Source: Candidatus Zixiibacteriota bacterium (GTDB lineage Bacteria; Zixibacteria; MSB-5A5; GN15; PGXB01). From it: DNA of 64,000 bases. A model generated the notes under the pieces. That model was not told the DNA's origin. It saw only the letters and a program-made list of their open reading frames with translations, and did not search any database. Position numbers and translations under genes: made by a program. Numbering within the stretch: the stretch's first letter is position 1; each line of letters begins with the position of its first letter. The stretch is from NCBI GenBank assembly GCA_016933955.1, contig JAFGTT010000018.1, forward strand, positions 53,447 through 117,446, in the 5' to 3' direction. Of this stretch, positions 53,291 through 62,669 are shown one piece after another.

Positions 53291-55387
53291 ATGTTTATGT
53301 ACATTCTCAAACGAAACGGACGGAAAGTCCCTTTTCAGGAAGAAAAAATATCCACCGCTCTGGCCAAGGCCGGGCAAGCCACGGGTGAATTCGGCGACCG
53401 GGAGGCAGTCACCCTGATGAGGATGGTTTTGATGAGGGCCGAACACCAGTTGGGAGGCCGGATTCCTCAGGTCGAGCAGATTCAAGACCTGGTCGAGGAT
53501 GTTCTCCTGCATTCGGATTTCAAGAAGACCGCTAATGCCTATATTCTTTATCGTGATCAGCACAAACAACTCAGGAACATTGCCAACGCCGTAAATAACG
53601 GATTGGTCGAGAAATACCTTTTACAATCCGACTGGAAGGTTAAAGAAAACAGCAATATGTCCTATTCCCTTCAGGGACTGAATAATTATATCTCCAGCGA
53701 AATCAGTAAGAATTATTGGCTGAATAAGATATATCCGGAATCGATTCGGCTTTCGCACCTGAGAGGTGATTTTCATATACATGATTTGAATATTCTCTCG
53801 GTATACTGTGTCGGCTGGGATCTTTACGACCTTTTGATCCACGGATTTACAGGGGTCGAGGGAAAGGTGTCGAGCAGAGCTCCCCGGCATTTTCGAGCCG
53901 CCCTCGGCCAGGTGGTCAATTTCTTCTATACTTTGCAGGGGGAGACGGCCGGAGCCCAGGCCTTCAGCAATTTCGATACGCTTCTGGCTCCGTTCATCCG
54001 TTACGATAAGCTGACATTCAACGAAGTCAAGCAGGCTCTCCAGGAGTTTCTCTTCAATGTAAACGTCCCGACCCGTGTCGGCTTCCAGACTCCGTTTACG
54101 AATGTCACTCTGGATCTGAAAGCGCCGAAACATTATGCGAATCAGCCGGTTATTATCGGTGGACAACCACGGTCTGAAACGTATGGCGAATTCCAAACCG
54201 AAATGGATTGGTTCAACAGGGCTTTTCTTGAGGTTATGGCGGATGGTGATGCAAGCGGCCGGGTTTTCACCTTCCCTATTCCAACCTACAACATTACCGG
54301 GGATTTTAACTGGGATGGGGAGGTCAGCAATCTGTTGTGGAAGGTAACCGGCAAGTACGGCCTGCCGTATTTTTCCAATTTTATCAATTCAGATATGGAT
54401 CCCGAGGATACGCGGTCGATGTGTTGCCGGCTGAGAATCGATAACAGGCAATTATATCAGCGCGGGGGCGGACTTTTCGGAGCCAATCCGCTGACCGGTT
54501 CGATCGGCGTTGTGACGATTAACCTGCCCCGCCTCGGACTTATAGCCGGGTCCAAAGAGCGATTTTTGAATCAACTCGAGCGGATCATGGATCAGGCAAA
54601 AGAAAGCCTGGAAATCAAGCGTAAAACCCTCGAACGTTTCACGGATGCCGACCTCTATCCCTACACCAAGTTTTATCTTCGAAACATAAAAGAGCATTAC
54701 GGTGCTTACTGGCAAAACCATTTCTCCACTATCGGGATTGTGGGAATGAATGAAGCTCTCCGCAACCTGCTGGGAGTTAATATCGCGGCTCTCCAGGGAC
54801 TATCATTTGCCATGACCGTGATGGATTTCATGAGGGATCGGCTCCTGGATTATCAGGACGAAACGGGCAATAACTACAATCTGGAAGCGACTCCGGCGGA
54901 GGGAACATCATACCGGCTGGCGTTACTGGATCAGGCCGAATTCGAGAAAGCAGTGTTTGCCAATGGATGCGGCCGAAATGTCGACAATCCGTTTTATACC
55001 AACTCAACCCACCTTCCGGTTGATTTTACCGATGATTTTTTCGAAGCGCTTGATATGCAGGATGACCTTCAGTCCAAGTACACCGGAGGCACCGTGATGC
55101 ACCTGTTCCTCGGGGAGAGAATTAATGAAACGGAGTCGGTTAAAGTTCTGGTGCAAACCATATGTGAACGATATAAATTACCGTATTTCACACTGACACC
55201 GACTTTCAGTATTTGCCCGCAACACGGTTATCTGGCCGGTGAGGTGTCGGTCTGTAAAAGATGCGGTAGTCCGTGCGAGATATATTCCCGTATTGTGGGA
55301 TATTTACGCCCGGTAAACCAGTGGAACGACGGCAAGCAGGCGGAATTCGTCATGCGCCGGCAATACCGAACTGAAGTACCCGCATGA
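53291..55387 (+). CDS. nrdD: Anaerobic (class III) ribonucleoside-triphosphate reductase
   Basis: 698 residues. ATG at 53291 follows GGAG; a longer TTG frame lies in the terminator. N-terminal ATP-cone (about 1-95, MFMYILKRNGRKVPFQEEKI), large catalytic barrel, and a C-terminal zinc site (SICPQHGYLAG, CKRCGSPC) with the glycyl-radical loop RIVGYLRP, where Gly is in the position of the usual RVCGY motif. Makes deoxynucleotides without oxygen after activation by the adjacent NrdG. Control by a cobalamin riboswitch suggests that a B12-dependent class II enzyme exists elsewhere in the genome. Confidence 0.93.
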   Translation: MFMYILKRNGRKVPFQEEKISTALAKAGQATGEFGDREAVTLMRMVLMRAEHQLGGRIPQVEQIQDLVEDVLLHSDFKKTANAYILYRDQHKQLRNIANAVNNGLVEKYLLQSDWKVKENSNMSYSLQGLNNYISSEISKNYWLNKIYPESIRLSHLRGDFHIHDLNILSVYCVGWDLYDLLIHGFTGVEGKVSSRAPRHFRAALGQVVNFFYTLQGETAGAQAFSNFDTLLAPFIRYDKLTFNEVKQALQEFLFNVNVPTRVGFQTPFTNVTLDLKAPKHYANQPVIIGGQPRSETYGEFQTEMDWFNRAFLEVMADGDASGRVFTFPIPTYNITGDFNWDGEVSNLLWKVTGKYGLPYFSNFINSDMDPEDTRSMCCRLRIDNRQLYQRGGGLFGANPLTGSIGVVTINLPRLGLIAGSKERFLNQLERIMDQAKESLEIKRKTLERFTDADLYPYTKFYLRNIKEHYGAYWQNHFSTIGIVGMNEALRNLLGVNIAALQGLSFAMTVMDFMRDRLLDYQDETGNNYNLEATPAEGTSYRLALLDQAEFEKAVFANGCGRNVDNPFYTNSTHLPVDFTDDFFEALDMQDDLQSKYTGGTVMHLFLGERINETESVKVLVQTICERYKLPYFTLTPTFSICPQHGYLAGEVSVCKRCGSPCEIYSRIVGYLRPVNQWNDGKQAEFVMRRQYRTEVPA

Positions 55388-56097
55388 TCATCGGAGGATT
55401 ACAGCGCCTTTCGCTCATAGACTACCCCGGTAAAATATGCGCCGTTGTATTCACCCGAGGCTGTAATTTTCGGTGTCGCTATTGTCACAATCCGGAACTG
55501 GTTGTACCCGAAAAATTTTCGCCGGCCATTCCGCTCCGGGATGTTTATGATTTTTTGCATCGACGCTCGGGATTACTGCAGGCGGTATGTATCTCCGGCG
55601 GGGAACCTGCCGTACATCCGGACCTTTTAAGCATGCTGAGCCGGATAAAGGAAATGGGCTATTTGGTAAAACTTGACAGCAACGGCAGCCAACCCGGGAT
55701 ACTGAAAGAAGCCATTGGTAGAAAACTGCTGGATTATGTTGCTATTGATATTAAAGCCCCTTGGCGGGATTATGGAAAAATCGTCGGCGTGCGCTTTCCG
55801 GCGGAACGGCTGACAAAAAGCATCGCCCTTGTGATGTCATCTGAGGTTGATTATGAATTCAGGACGACCGTTGTTAGATGTTTTATAAGTCCGGATGATA
55901 TCCACAAAATCGCCCGCTCGATTCGCGGTGCGAGAAGGTATATCCTGCAGAACTTTGGTTCCACAAAACTGCTGGATGAGACTCTACATCATGAACCGTC
56001 TTATTCCGATGAGGAACTGGCGGAAATAGCCGGAGAATTGAAACAATATGTGGAATATTGCGGTGTCAGAAAAACGGCTGACCAGTTTTATCCATAG
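55384..56097 (+). CDS. nrdG: Anaerobic ribonucleotide reductase activating protein (radical SAM)
   Basis: 237 residues with radical SAM motif CNFRCRYC (CxxxCxxC, about 27-34), SGGEP motif (ISGGEPAVHPD) and conserved lower barrel. The start overlaps the nrdD stop (ATGA), so the two are coupled. Generates the glycyl radical in NrdD using SAM and a [4Fe-4S] cluster. Length is typical of the longer NrdG subtype (about 230). Confidence 0.92.
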   Translation: MIIGGLQRLSLIDYPGKICAVVFTRGCNFRCRYCHNPELVVPEKFSPAIPLRDVYDFLHRRSGLLQAVCISGGEPAVHPDLLSMLSRIKEMGYLVKLDSNGSQPGILKEAIGRKLLDYVAIDIKAPWRDYGKIVGVRFPAERLTKSIALVMSSEVDYEFRTTVVRCFISPDDIHKIARSIRGARRYILQNFGSTKLLDETLHHEPSYSDEELAEIAGELKQYVEYCGVRKTADQFYP

Positions 56098-56281
56098 CAG
56101 GAATCTGTTGAATGAGCTTGCATTTATGAAAATATTTCGTCCAGTACAATAAAAAGCCCCCTTTTTGGAAGAATATAGAACGCTATTTCATGCGCCAACA
56201 GAGGATTTACTGAAAAATACTCAAGAATTTGTAAATAAACTGCATATCTAGAATTAATTCGATTTTAGTAAATTTAGGTAG

Positions 56282-56313
56282 GGCAGGAGCCCTGCGCTCC
56301 TGCCTATTTTTTT
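56282..56313 (+). terminator. Intrinsic terminator downstream of nrdDG
   Basis: 9-bp stem GGCAGGAGC / GCTCCTGCC with loop CCTGC, then TATTTTTTT. Lies 185 bases after nrdG. Confidence 0.85.
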
Positions 56314-56705
56314 GGAAAATTAAAAAGCTCCCCGAACGCAACGACGGACATGACGGCTTTCATGTGCTCTCATTCTCCCGCCGTTAACTGCAAGCTCTCT
56401 AATATCAACAGCATATCAGCAGTATGTGGCGAGAGGTCACTCGAATAGGGCAAGAAATGACTTCAATTCCGGTTCCCTCAGCATCGCTTATCCCATTAAG
56501 ACGTAGCGACTTCTGTGGTTTTCAATCGTCCGGCGCGCTGGCCGAGGTGTCGGATCGAATGAGCAGGCATGGAGTCAGGTTACATGAAGACAGAATCCCG
56601 CAATTTTGTATTTGAAATGCCTGAAATCCCGATATCTGTTGAGTGATATCGTGAAAATCAAAAGTTTAACTTGCGATTTACACGACAATTGAGTATTATC
56701 ATGCC
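56314..56705. other. Non-coding or decayed DNA at the edge of the accessory region
   Basis: About 390 bases. A 63-codon frame at 56424-56615 has no recognised domain and no ribosome site. Base composition changes compared with the core genes. Possibly the edge of an insertion; no terminal repeats found. Confidence 0.35.
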
Positions 56706-57899
56706 ATGATTACTCGAAATATCACAAAAGAACTGGTTCAGTCCGTTGCTGAGTATCCCGTGGTGACCGTCGTGGGACCCCGCCAATCAGGCAAGACCAC
56801 CCTTGTTCAAATGACATTTCCGGACAAGCCATACTCCTCCCTGGAAAACCCGGACGTCCGAACCGCGGCCGAAGCCGACCCCAGGGGATTTCTTGGCCAG
56901 ATGGAAAATGGCGGTATCCTGGATGAAATACAGCGGCTTCCGGCCCTGCTCTCATATCTCCAGGAAATCGTCGACAAGTCCAGGCAGTCGGGCCGGTTCA
57001 TTCTTACAGGAAGTCACCAGCCGCACTTGCACGAGGCGATCAGCCAGTCGCTGGCGGGCCGAACCGCCATGCTGACATTGTGGCCTTTCTCACTCAGCGA
57101 ACTCCGCAACTACAAATCGAAGTGGACACCTTTCGAGTTGATAGTCCGGGGATGTTATCCTCGGCTTCACGAAGAAAGGCTCGAGCCGCGACGGTTCTAC
57201 AACGGTTACCTGCAGACTTATGTCGAGCGCGATGTGCGTGCGTTGATTCAGTTGCGTGACTTGGCGCAATTCCAGAAATTCCTCACCCTGTTGGCCGGTC
57301 GAGTGGGACAGATCGTCAACCTTTCCTCGCTCTCGAACGATGTCGGCGTATCCGGCACAACCATCAAGAACTGGATAAGTGTGCTGAAGGCGTCGTATGT
57401 CGTGTTTGAATTGCCGCCATTCTTTGAAAACATCCGGAAGCGTGTAGTGAAATCCCCCAAGATATATTTCACGGATGTTGGTTTGGCCGCATTTCTACTG
57501 GGTATTCACACTGAGGAACAGGCATCTCGCGATCCCTTACGCGGCAATCTGTATGAGAACCTCGTGATCGCGGACGTCGCCAAGGGCGCTCTCAACAAAG
57601 GAATAAGGCCAGAGCTATATTTTTATCGCGATACGTATGGCAATGAGGTAGACCTGCTCATCAGGGAGAAGGGTCAGCTCACGCCGGTGGAGATCAAATC
57701 GGCCGGGACCTTCTCCGTGGACTTTGTGAAAGCTCTGGAGCGATTCCGAAACCTGGGCCTCAAACATGTTAATGCCGGCGCGGTTCTTTATAACGGGGAG
57801 CAACGGTTCAAAGTCAGAGGCACTCTCACTTTCAATCCGTTCTCTGTTGATGACATCTGGGAGACCCTGACTTCACCAGGAGAGAATGGGGACTCTTGA
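56706..57899 (+). CDS. AAA_14/DUF4143 family ATPase
   Basis: 397 residues. Walker A GPRQSGKTTL (about 23-32), Walker B ILDEIQ, and arginine-rich GSHQ sensor make up the AAA_14 domain (about 15-150). The C-terminal half (about 200-360) is DUF4143 with a PD-(D/E)XK-like segment (YRDTYGNEVDLLIREKGQLTPVEIKSA), suggesting nuclease ancestry. These genes are scattered, often mobile, and of unclear role. Solitary here, next to an abortive-infection gene, in a region distinct from its neighbours. Confidence 0.9.
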   Translation: MITRNITKELVQSVAEYPVVTVVGPRQSGKTTLVQMTFPDKPYSSLENPDVRTAAEADPRGFLGQMENGGILDEIQRLPALLSYLQEIVDKSRQSGRFILTGSHQPHLHEAISQSLAGRTAMLTLWPFSLSELRNYKSKWTPFELIVRGCYPRLHEERLEPRRFYNGYLQTYVERDVRALIQLRDLAQFQKFLTLLAGRVGQIVNLSSLSNDVGVSGTTIKNWISVLKASYVVFELPPFFENIRKRVVKSPKIYFTDVGLAAFLLGIHTEEQASRDPLRGNLYENLVIADVAKGALNKGIRPELYFYRDTYGNEVDLLIREKGQLTPVEIKSAGTFSVDFVKALERFRNLGLKHVNAGAVLYNGEQRFKVRGTLTFNPFSVDDIWETLTSPGENGDS

Positions 57900-58205
57900 T
57901 TTCCGGCCCATTACCCTCAGGTATTGTCAGAGGTCACCAGCAGAGAAACTGGCTGGTTTCACCCGGGAACTGGAGGAACCGTGCGTATGAATATCTGGCA
58001 GTATGAATTCGTGAAGGCATGCGACAGATACCTACCGGAGGTTTTCGAGAACCGTCGAGGCGGGTTCGCCTGAGGCCATCGACCTGTTAACCAGTGGGAA
58101 TCTGGAAACGGATAAACGGAGAATCAGGAGAGGATATTCAGGGGTATCGGACGCAAAGGGACCAGTTTGTTTCGAACCCCGGAAGGAACGTTTCGGAATG
58201 GAGAA
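57900..58205. other. Spacer between accessory genes, possible gene remnant
   Basis: About 305 bases. A short frame near 57988-58072 (MNIWQYEFVKACDRYLPE…) looks protein-like but ends soon in TGA, which could be a remnant. No terminator or promoter recognised. Confidence 0.3.
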
Positions 58206-59201
58206 TCAGTGTAGATGTCTGTGGTGACGCTCTTGGTAGGTTTCAAAGAGGAACACGGCGAGTGTACTCGCTGCGTTGACTGCCAACCGAGCATGTCTTG
58301 GTTGCAGACCTTTGACTCTCGCCTGTTTTCCGTGCCCGGAGCCATATAGACCGCGGAGTTCTGCCAGATTTTGAGCCACCGTCCCAAGATTGCTAAGCAA
58401 CCGCCTGATAGTGTCAACGCCTTTTGCTCTATCCGGTATGTCTTGAGGGAGGAGTTCGAGTCTCTCACGCACCATCTTCACCAGTTGCGGAAGGTTAGCG
58501 CTATTGGACACTTTCTCTCCACATTCGCAGAGTATAGTTTTGCAGATGGTTTCTACGAGTTCCTTCGCTGTTCCTATCGCAAGTTCCGGGTCCGATTCGA
58601 CGGCCGCCTCCATCCGCGTAATTTGCTGTGTCACGTACCCGGCATCCGGTACTTTAACAAGCTGTATGGCGGTCCCCAACGCGGGATTACCCTTTACTAT
58701 TCGGTGTCGTGCGGCGAATACCGGCATGCCGGATAACTGAGTACGGGCAGCGATCTCCCATCCGTCGACGGCCAGATTTTTATTGAAAATCCCGAGCAGA
58801 TTCTGGACTTCCTTGTTGTCGGTTCGCACGATAGGATGGATCATCTCGCAAAGGAATCGCAGAAATACCTCGTCGGGGGCATTCAGGAGGTCAAAGCGTG
58901 AATCGTCATATACCCAATCAATGGGCCAATCGCCCGGGTTATTTTCACAATGCTGCCAGATATCATCTGCGGCGGATTCAAACCGGTGGTCTTGAGAAGG
59001 TAGGTTGTCAAGATCGTAAAGCCGCAAGAGGAAGTCAGTCTCTGATAATCGGCCAGACCAAACGACATTGCTAGCCCGAAGGGCACCAAAGATATTGCGA
59101 CGAGTGAGTTCGGAAATATCCACCGAATCGTAATCCTCAAACAAGTCAGGGGGAACGGCCGCTTCACACCTCCTGTTTCCACTGGCTTTACAGTTAACCA
59201 A
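58206..59201 (-). CDS. Abortive-infection family protein (AbiJ-NTD3-like and Abi C-terminal domains)
   Basis: 331 residues, no membrane segment. The N-terminal half (about 22-175: ISELTRRNIFGAL, WSGRLSETDFLLRLYDLDNLPS) resembles the AbiJ N-terminal domain. The C-terminal ~90 residues (LRGLYGSGHGKQA … PRHARLAVNAASTLAVFLFET) match the abortive-infection C-terminal domain, a HEPN-like helical unit. Candidate phage defence. It starts 30 bases from the 3' end of tRNA-Asn, a usual integration site. The exact start codon is uncertain because the first ~20 residues are atypical. Confidence 0.82.
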   Translation of the reverse strand: MVNCKASGNRRCEAAVPPDLFEDYDSVDISELTRRNIFGALRASNVVWSGRLSETDFLLRLYDLDNLPSQDHRFESAADDIWQHCENNPGDWPIDWVYDDSRFDLLNAPDEVFLRFLCEMIHPIVRTDNKEVQNLLGIFNKNLAVDGWEIAARTQLSGMPVFAARHRIVKGNPALGTAIQLVKVPDAGYVTQQITRMEAAVESDPELAIGTAKELVETICKTILCECGEKVSNSANLPQLVKMVRERLELLPQDIPDRAKGVDTIRRLLSNLGTVAQNLAELRGLYGSGHGKQARVKGLQPRHARLAVNAASTLAVFLFETYQERHHRHLH

Positions 59202-59231
59202 CGAGCTTCAGGAAGTTCGTAGCTGTAAATT

Positions 59232-59307
59232 TGGCTCCCCCGGCAGGACTCGAACCTGCGACCCGCTGATTAACAGTCAGCTGCTCTACCAACTGAGCTA
59301 CAGGGGA
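59232..59307 (-). tRNA. tRNA-Asn (GTT anticodon)
   Basis: On the minus strand the 76-base sequence folds as a cloverleaf: TCCCCTG acceptor, D-arm with AGCTCAGTTGGTAGAGC, anticodon stem CTGAC/GTCAG-like around TGTTAAT (GTT), T-arm GCAGGTTCGAGTCCTGC, and an encoded CCA end. Accessory genes lie immediately on its 3' side. Confidence 0.95.
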
Positions 59308-59538
59308 GTGTATCTTTCCACTCTATATCGTCAAAATCCCCGAATAAACCTGCCCTTAGCAGGCAAATTCAGGCAACTATTATAAACATTTTTCCGCCTT
59401 TGTCAAGCCGAAATAATCGAATTGAACACCGCTCAGCATTCTTCAAACCCTCATATTTACCATTAAAATTAAGTCCGCCTCTTGATTATCTGAGGGCCGT
59501 ATATTTTATTAATCACGGATAGACCTGCAGGGATGCTT

Positions 59539-60327
59539 ATGATCAGATTCAAAAAACCTCAACGATATCTTCTTGTTGTTCTCTCTCTAATGGTGTCTAT
59601 TTTCTTGCCCCTTGGAGTTGAAGCCGCCGAGAAGCATCCCGACGGTTTGGTGGGGCAGATTAATGGTTCATTCGAGGCGGCCTTCACCTCGGTTGCGGCC
59701 GAAAATAATGTTCCCCATACCGATCGCTTTCAATTCGGTCTTGATCTGGCCATTCCCGCCGCAAACCTCCTGACCGTTATGGCCGGATATCAATTGGAAA
59801 ATGTCGATTCTGTATTTCATCATTATTTTGTGGCTTTGAAAGTTTATCCGGGAAATCCGCTGGTGACACGCGGACATGCCAATCCCGATGGGGTTATTGG
59901 TCTCCCGGTTTTTTCACTGGGGTACGGAGGGCGCGTGCCCGACCGCCATGTTGATAACCACCAATATGTTATAAGCGGATCGGCCCTGGTACCGGTGATG
60001 AAATCGCTGTCGTTGGGAATCGGAGGGAATTATTACCAGGACCGTGAGCTTGTCCAGGTGGATGAATATTACGGAATGGTGAATTTCTTTACCGGAAGCT
60101 ATCTTCCGGGCGAAGAATACAGCAATCCCGATGGTGTCGAGGGGACGCCATCGTTTTATCTTCGGGCCGGCGGTTCCTCTGATGGTTTTTTCGGGCAAAT
60201 GGATATCCTGATGCCCCTGAAACAGAACTTGACCCTGGTTTTAAACCTCAGGGGACAACGGACCCCATCACCCTATACCCGTTCCGCCCGAATCGGTATC
60301 AGGATTAATTATTATCCCGGCCGTTAA
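59539..60327 (+). CDS. Secreted, barrel-like hypothetical protein with PDG repeats
   Basis: 262 residues from ATG 59539, which has AGGGA five bases upstream (the ATG at 59533 is too close). Signal peptide to about VEA. The mature part is strand-rich and ends IRINYYPGR, consistent with an outer-membrane barrel. The motif PDGxxG recurs three times (HPDGLVG, NPDGVIG, NPDGVEG), possibly loop or turn elements. Family not recognised. Confidence 0.65.
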   Translation: MIRFKKPQRYLLVVLSLMVSIFLPLGVEAAEKHPDGLVGQINGSFEAAFTSVAAENNVPHTDRFQFGLDLAIPAANLLTVMAGYQLENVDSVFHHYFVALKVYPGNPLVTRGHANPDGVIGLPVFSLGYGGRVPDRHVDNHQYVISGSALVPVMKSLSLGIGGNYYQDRELVQVDEYYGMVNFFTGSYLPGEEYSNPDGVEGTPSFYLRAGGSSDGFFGQMDILMPLKQNLTLVLNLRGQRTPSPYTRSARIGIRINYYPGR

Positions 60328-60468
60328 CCAATCCGGCTCATTATTTCCCCGATCATAATCCATCTCTCTGAATCCTTCTCAAAAAAAGATTTGGAACATC
60401 CTCTTTTCCTTTTGAGTAGAAAATTGTGAATAAGATTTGCGGCAATGATTAATGGAAAGGATAAACCT

Positions 60469-61443
60469 ATGAGGAACAACAAACTGATTATTTTGCTGGC
60501 CTTTTTCTTGGCCCTGCCGCTGTTTTCATCGGCCGCTCTGGCCACGGAAAACCCCGGAGCCTGGCTGGGAATTTATACCCAGACCATAGATAATAATCTA
60601 AAAGAAGCCTTCAATCTCGACACCGACCACGGGGTTGTGATTAAAATGCTTATACCCGATTCGCCCGCCGATAAGGCCGGGCTGAAACAGGGCGATATCA
60701 TTCTTAGCTTTGACGGCGAAAAACTGGCTGATGCCGACCAGCTGATTGCGGCCATGAAACAGCACAAGGATGGCGACAAGGTGACCCTGGATATCTTCCG
60801 GAAGGGAAAGGAAAAACAAGTGGAAATCGTTTTGGGGAGGCGCCTCGATCAGGATAAAGCCGATCAGCTGTATCAATGGTACGGATTAAACAATCTGCCC
60901 AAGACATATAGCAAATCCTATAAATTTTCAAATTCCTCCATGGCCGATACCTATATCGGGGTCAATCTGCAGGATCTCGGCCCGCAACTGGCCGAATATT
61001 TCGGGGTTGGCGATGGGACCGGGGCATTGATTGCCGAAGTAATCCCGGAATCTCCGGCTGAAAAGGCCGGTCTTAAAGCCGGTGATGTTATTGTCAAAAT
61101 CGACGGCAACCTGGTCGGGGAATTGTCCGATGTTCAGCAGGCGGTCTGGGAAAAAGAGAAAGGCGACAAAATCAAGCTGACCGTTCTGCGGGACAAGAAG
61201 GAGCAGGAATTCAGTCTCGAAGTCGATGAATCTCCCGCCGGCCATTCGTTGGGCCGCCTGGACGGTCTCCCCGGATTCGATCAGGATTTTCTGTTCATGC
61301 CCCGTATGAAAGGGCTCTTTCGCGGCAACACCGATAATGATTTGTTCGATTCCCGTGATTTCAAGGAGCAGATGGAGCAACTCCGGGAACAGTTGGATCA
61401 GCTTCGGGAACAAATGAAAGAAATGCAGGAAAAAATGGACTAA
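60469..61443 (+). CDS. Secreted double-PDZ protein with coiled-coil tail
   Basis: 324 residues from ATG 60469 (AAGGA upstream). Signal peptide to about LATE. PDZ 1 (about 28-118; AWLGIYTQTIDN, DSPADKAGLKQGDIILSFDG) and PDZ 2 (about 150-240; YIGVNLQDLG, ESPAEKAGLKAGDVIVKIDG). The C-terminus (about 285-324) is a coiled coil with REQLDQLREQMKEMQEKMD. No protease triad, so it is not a DegP; probably a periplasmic scaffold or chaperone-like factor. Terminator downstream. Confidence 0.85.
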   Translation: MRNNKLIILLAFFLALPLFSSAALATENPGAWLGIYTQTIDNNLKEAFNLDTDHGVVIKMLIPDSPADKAGLKQGDIILSFDGEKLADADQLIAAMKQHKDGDKVTLDIFRKGKEKQVEIVLGRRLDQDKADQLYQWYGLNNLPKTYSKSYKFSNSSMADTYIGVNLQDLGPQLAEYFGVGDGTGALIAEVIPESPAEKAGLKAGDVIVKIDGNLVGELSDVQQAVWEKEKGDKIKLTVLRDKKEQEFSLEVDESPAGHSLGRLDGLPGFDQDFLFMPRMKGLFRGNTDNDLFDSRDFKEQMEQLREQLDQLREQMKEMQEKMD

Positions 61444-61501
61444 AACAAGACCAATAAATTTCTTCCTTTGGTTTAGCAATCCAATCTCTCTCTACCTCAA
61501 C

Positions 61502-61529
61502 CCCGGCGGTAATTCCGCCGGGTTTTTTT
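61502..61529 (+). terminator. Intrinsic terminator after the PDZ gene
   Basis: 8-bp stem CCCGGCGG / CCGCCGGG, loop TAATT, seven T. About 60 bases after the stop. Confidence 0.9.
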
Positions 61530-61588
61530 ATTTGCAAAAATGATCACCGGGGTTTATTTTAATTGCACGGTGAACCCAAGGAGTCGAT

Positions 61589-62557
61589 ATGTCGGAACTT
61601 ACTGTCGAAAAGCTGTACAAAGACCGCAAAGATTTCTTTGATTTGACCCTGCTTAATTCCGAGGCCGGTCTGAAGAGAAAAATTCCCAATGCCGAAATCC
61701 ACCGCCCGGGCCTGGCTTTGACCGGTTTTATGGATCGTTATCCCAGCCAGCGGACCCAGATTCTGGGTGAAACCGAAATGACTTTTATCAATCAACTGGA
61801 TCATAATCATCTGATCGAAACCGGCGAGCGGATTTTCGGCAGTAATATCCCGATGGTGATAATCGCCAAGGGGATCACCCCGCCGATCGATTTTCTGGCT
61901 ATAGGTGATAAATACAAAACCGCTGTTTTTTCGTCGCGCCTGAGTACCTCGGAGTTGGCCAACCGACTATCAGCCGTGCTCGATGTTATCTTCGCCCCAT
62001 CGATCACCGTCCACGGAACTTTGGTCGATGTTTACGGGGTCGGCCTGCTTTACACCGGTAAATCCGGTATCGGCAAATCGGAAATCGCGCTCGACCTGAT
62101 CGAACGGGGTCATCGGCTGGTAGCCGACGATGTTATCAAAATCACCCGCAAAGCCCCCGACCTGATTGTCGGCACCGGTTCGGAACTGCTTGGCCAGCAT
62201 ATGGAAATCCGCGGAATCGGGATTATCGATATCGAAAAGCTGTTCGGTATCCGCTCCATCCGCCTCCAGAAACGGGTTGAAGTCGAGGTCCATCTGACCC
62301 TCTGGTCCGATGATCTCGATTACGAACGGCTGGGGATCGAGGAGCAGGGAACCACAATCCTGGGGGTGCGAATTCCGCAGGTCAATATTCCTATCTCCCC
62401 GGGCAAAAATATCACCGTGATCTCGGAAGTCATTGCCATGAATCATATGCTGAAGACCTATGGCGAAAACTCGGCGGCCGAATTCTCCAAGCGGCTTTCC
62501 GAGCGCATTCAGCGCCAGGCCATGTCCAAGGATTATCTTGAGTCCGATTACGAATAG
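61589..62557 (+). CDS. hprK: HPr kinase/phosphorylase
   Basis: 322 residues of the HprK family. N-terminal domain (about 1-130), then the P-loop GKSGIGKSE (about 154-162) and the signature region (LVADDVIKI; MEIRGIGIIDIEKLFG). Phosphorylates or dephosphorylates a serine of HPr-type proteins in response to metabolic state. No ptsH or other PTS gene lies nearby, so the partner is encoded elsewhere or the system has a regulatory role as in many non-Firmicutes. Ribosome site AAGGAG. Confidence 0.92.
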   Translation: MSELTVEKLYKDRKDFFDLTLLNSEAGLKRKIPNAEIHRPGLALTGFMDRYPSQRTQILGETEMTFINQLDHNHLIETGERIFGSNIPMVIIAKGITPPIDFLAIGDKYKTAVFSSRLSTSELANRLSAVLDVIFAPSITVHGTLVDVYGVGLLYTGKSGIGKSEIALDLIERGHRLVADDVIKITRKAPDLIVGTGSELLGQHMEIRGIGIIDIEKLFGIRSIRLQKRVEVEVHLTLWSDDLDYERLGIEEQGTTILGVRIPQVNIPISPGKNITVISEVIAMNHMLKTYGENSAAEFSKRLSERIQRQAMSKDYLESDYE

Positions 62558-62669
62558 CCCCGTTATAGAGCCTTTTGCGGCCCATAAATCCTAAAACATT
62601 TGCATCATTTTCAACGTCTAATTTGTAGAGATAGACGGTATCCAGGAACATCAGTCCGGGGTCAGGGCT

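Noticed and set aside
56200..59232. Integrative element bounded by a duplicated tRNA-Asn end
   Set aside because: I looked for a copy of the tRNA 3' end on the left side and for an integrase or transposase; none was found, so no element is claimed.
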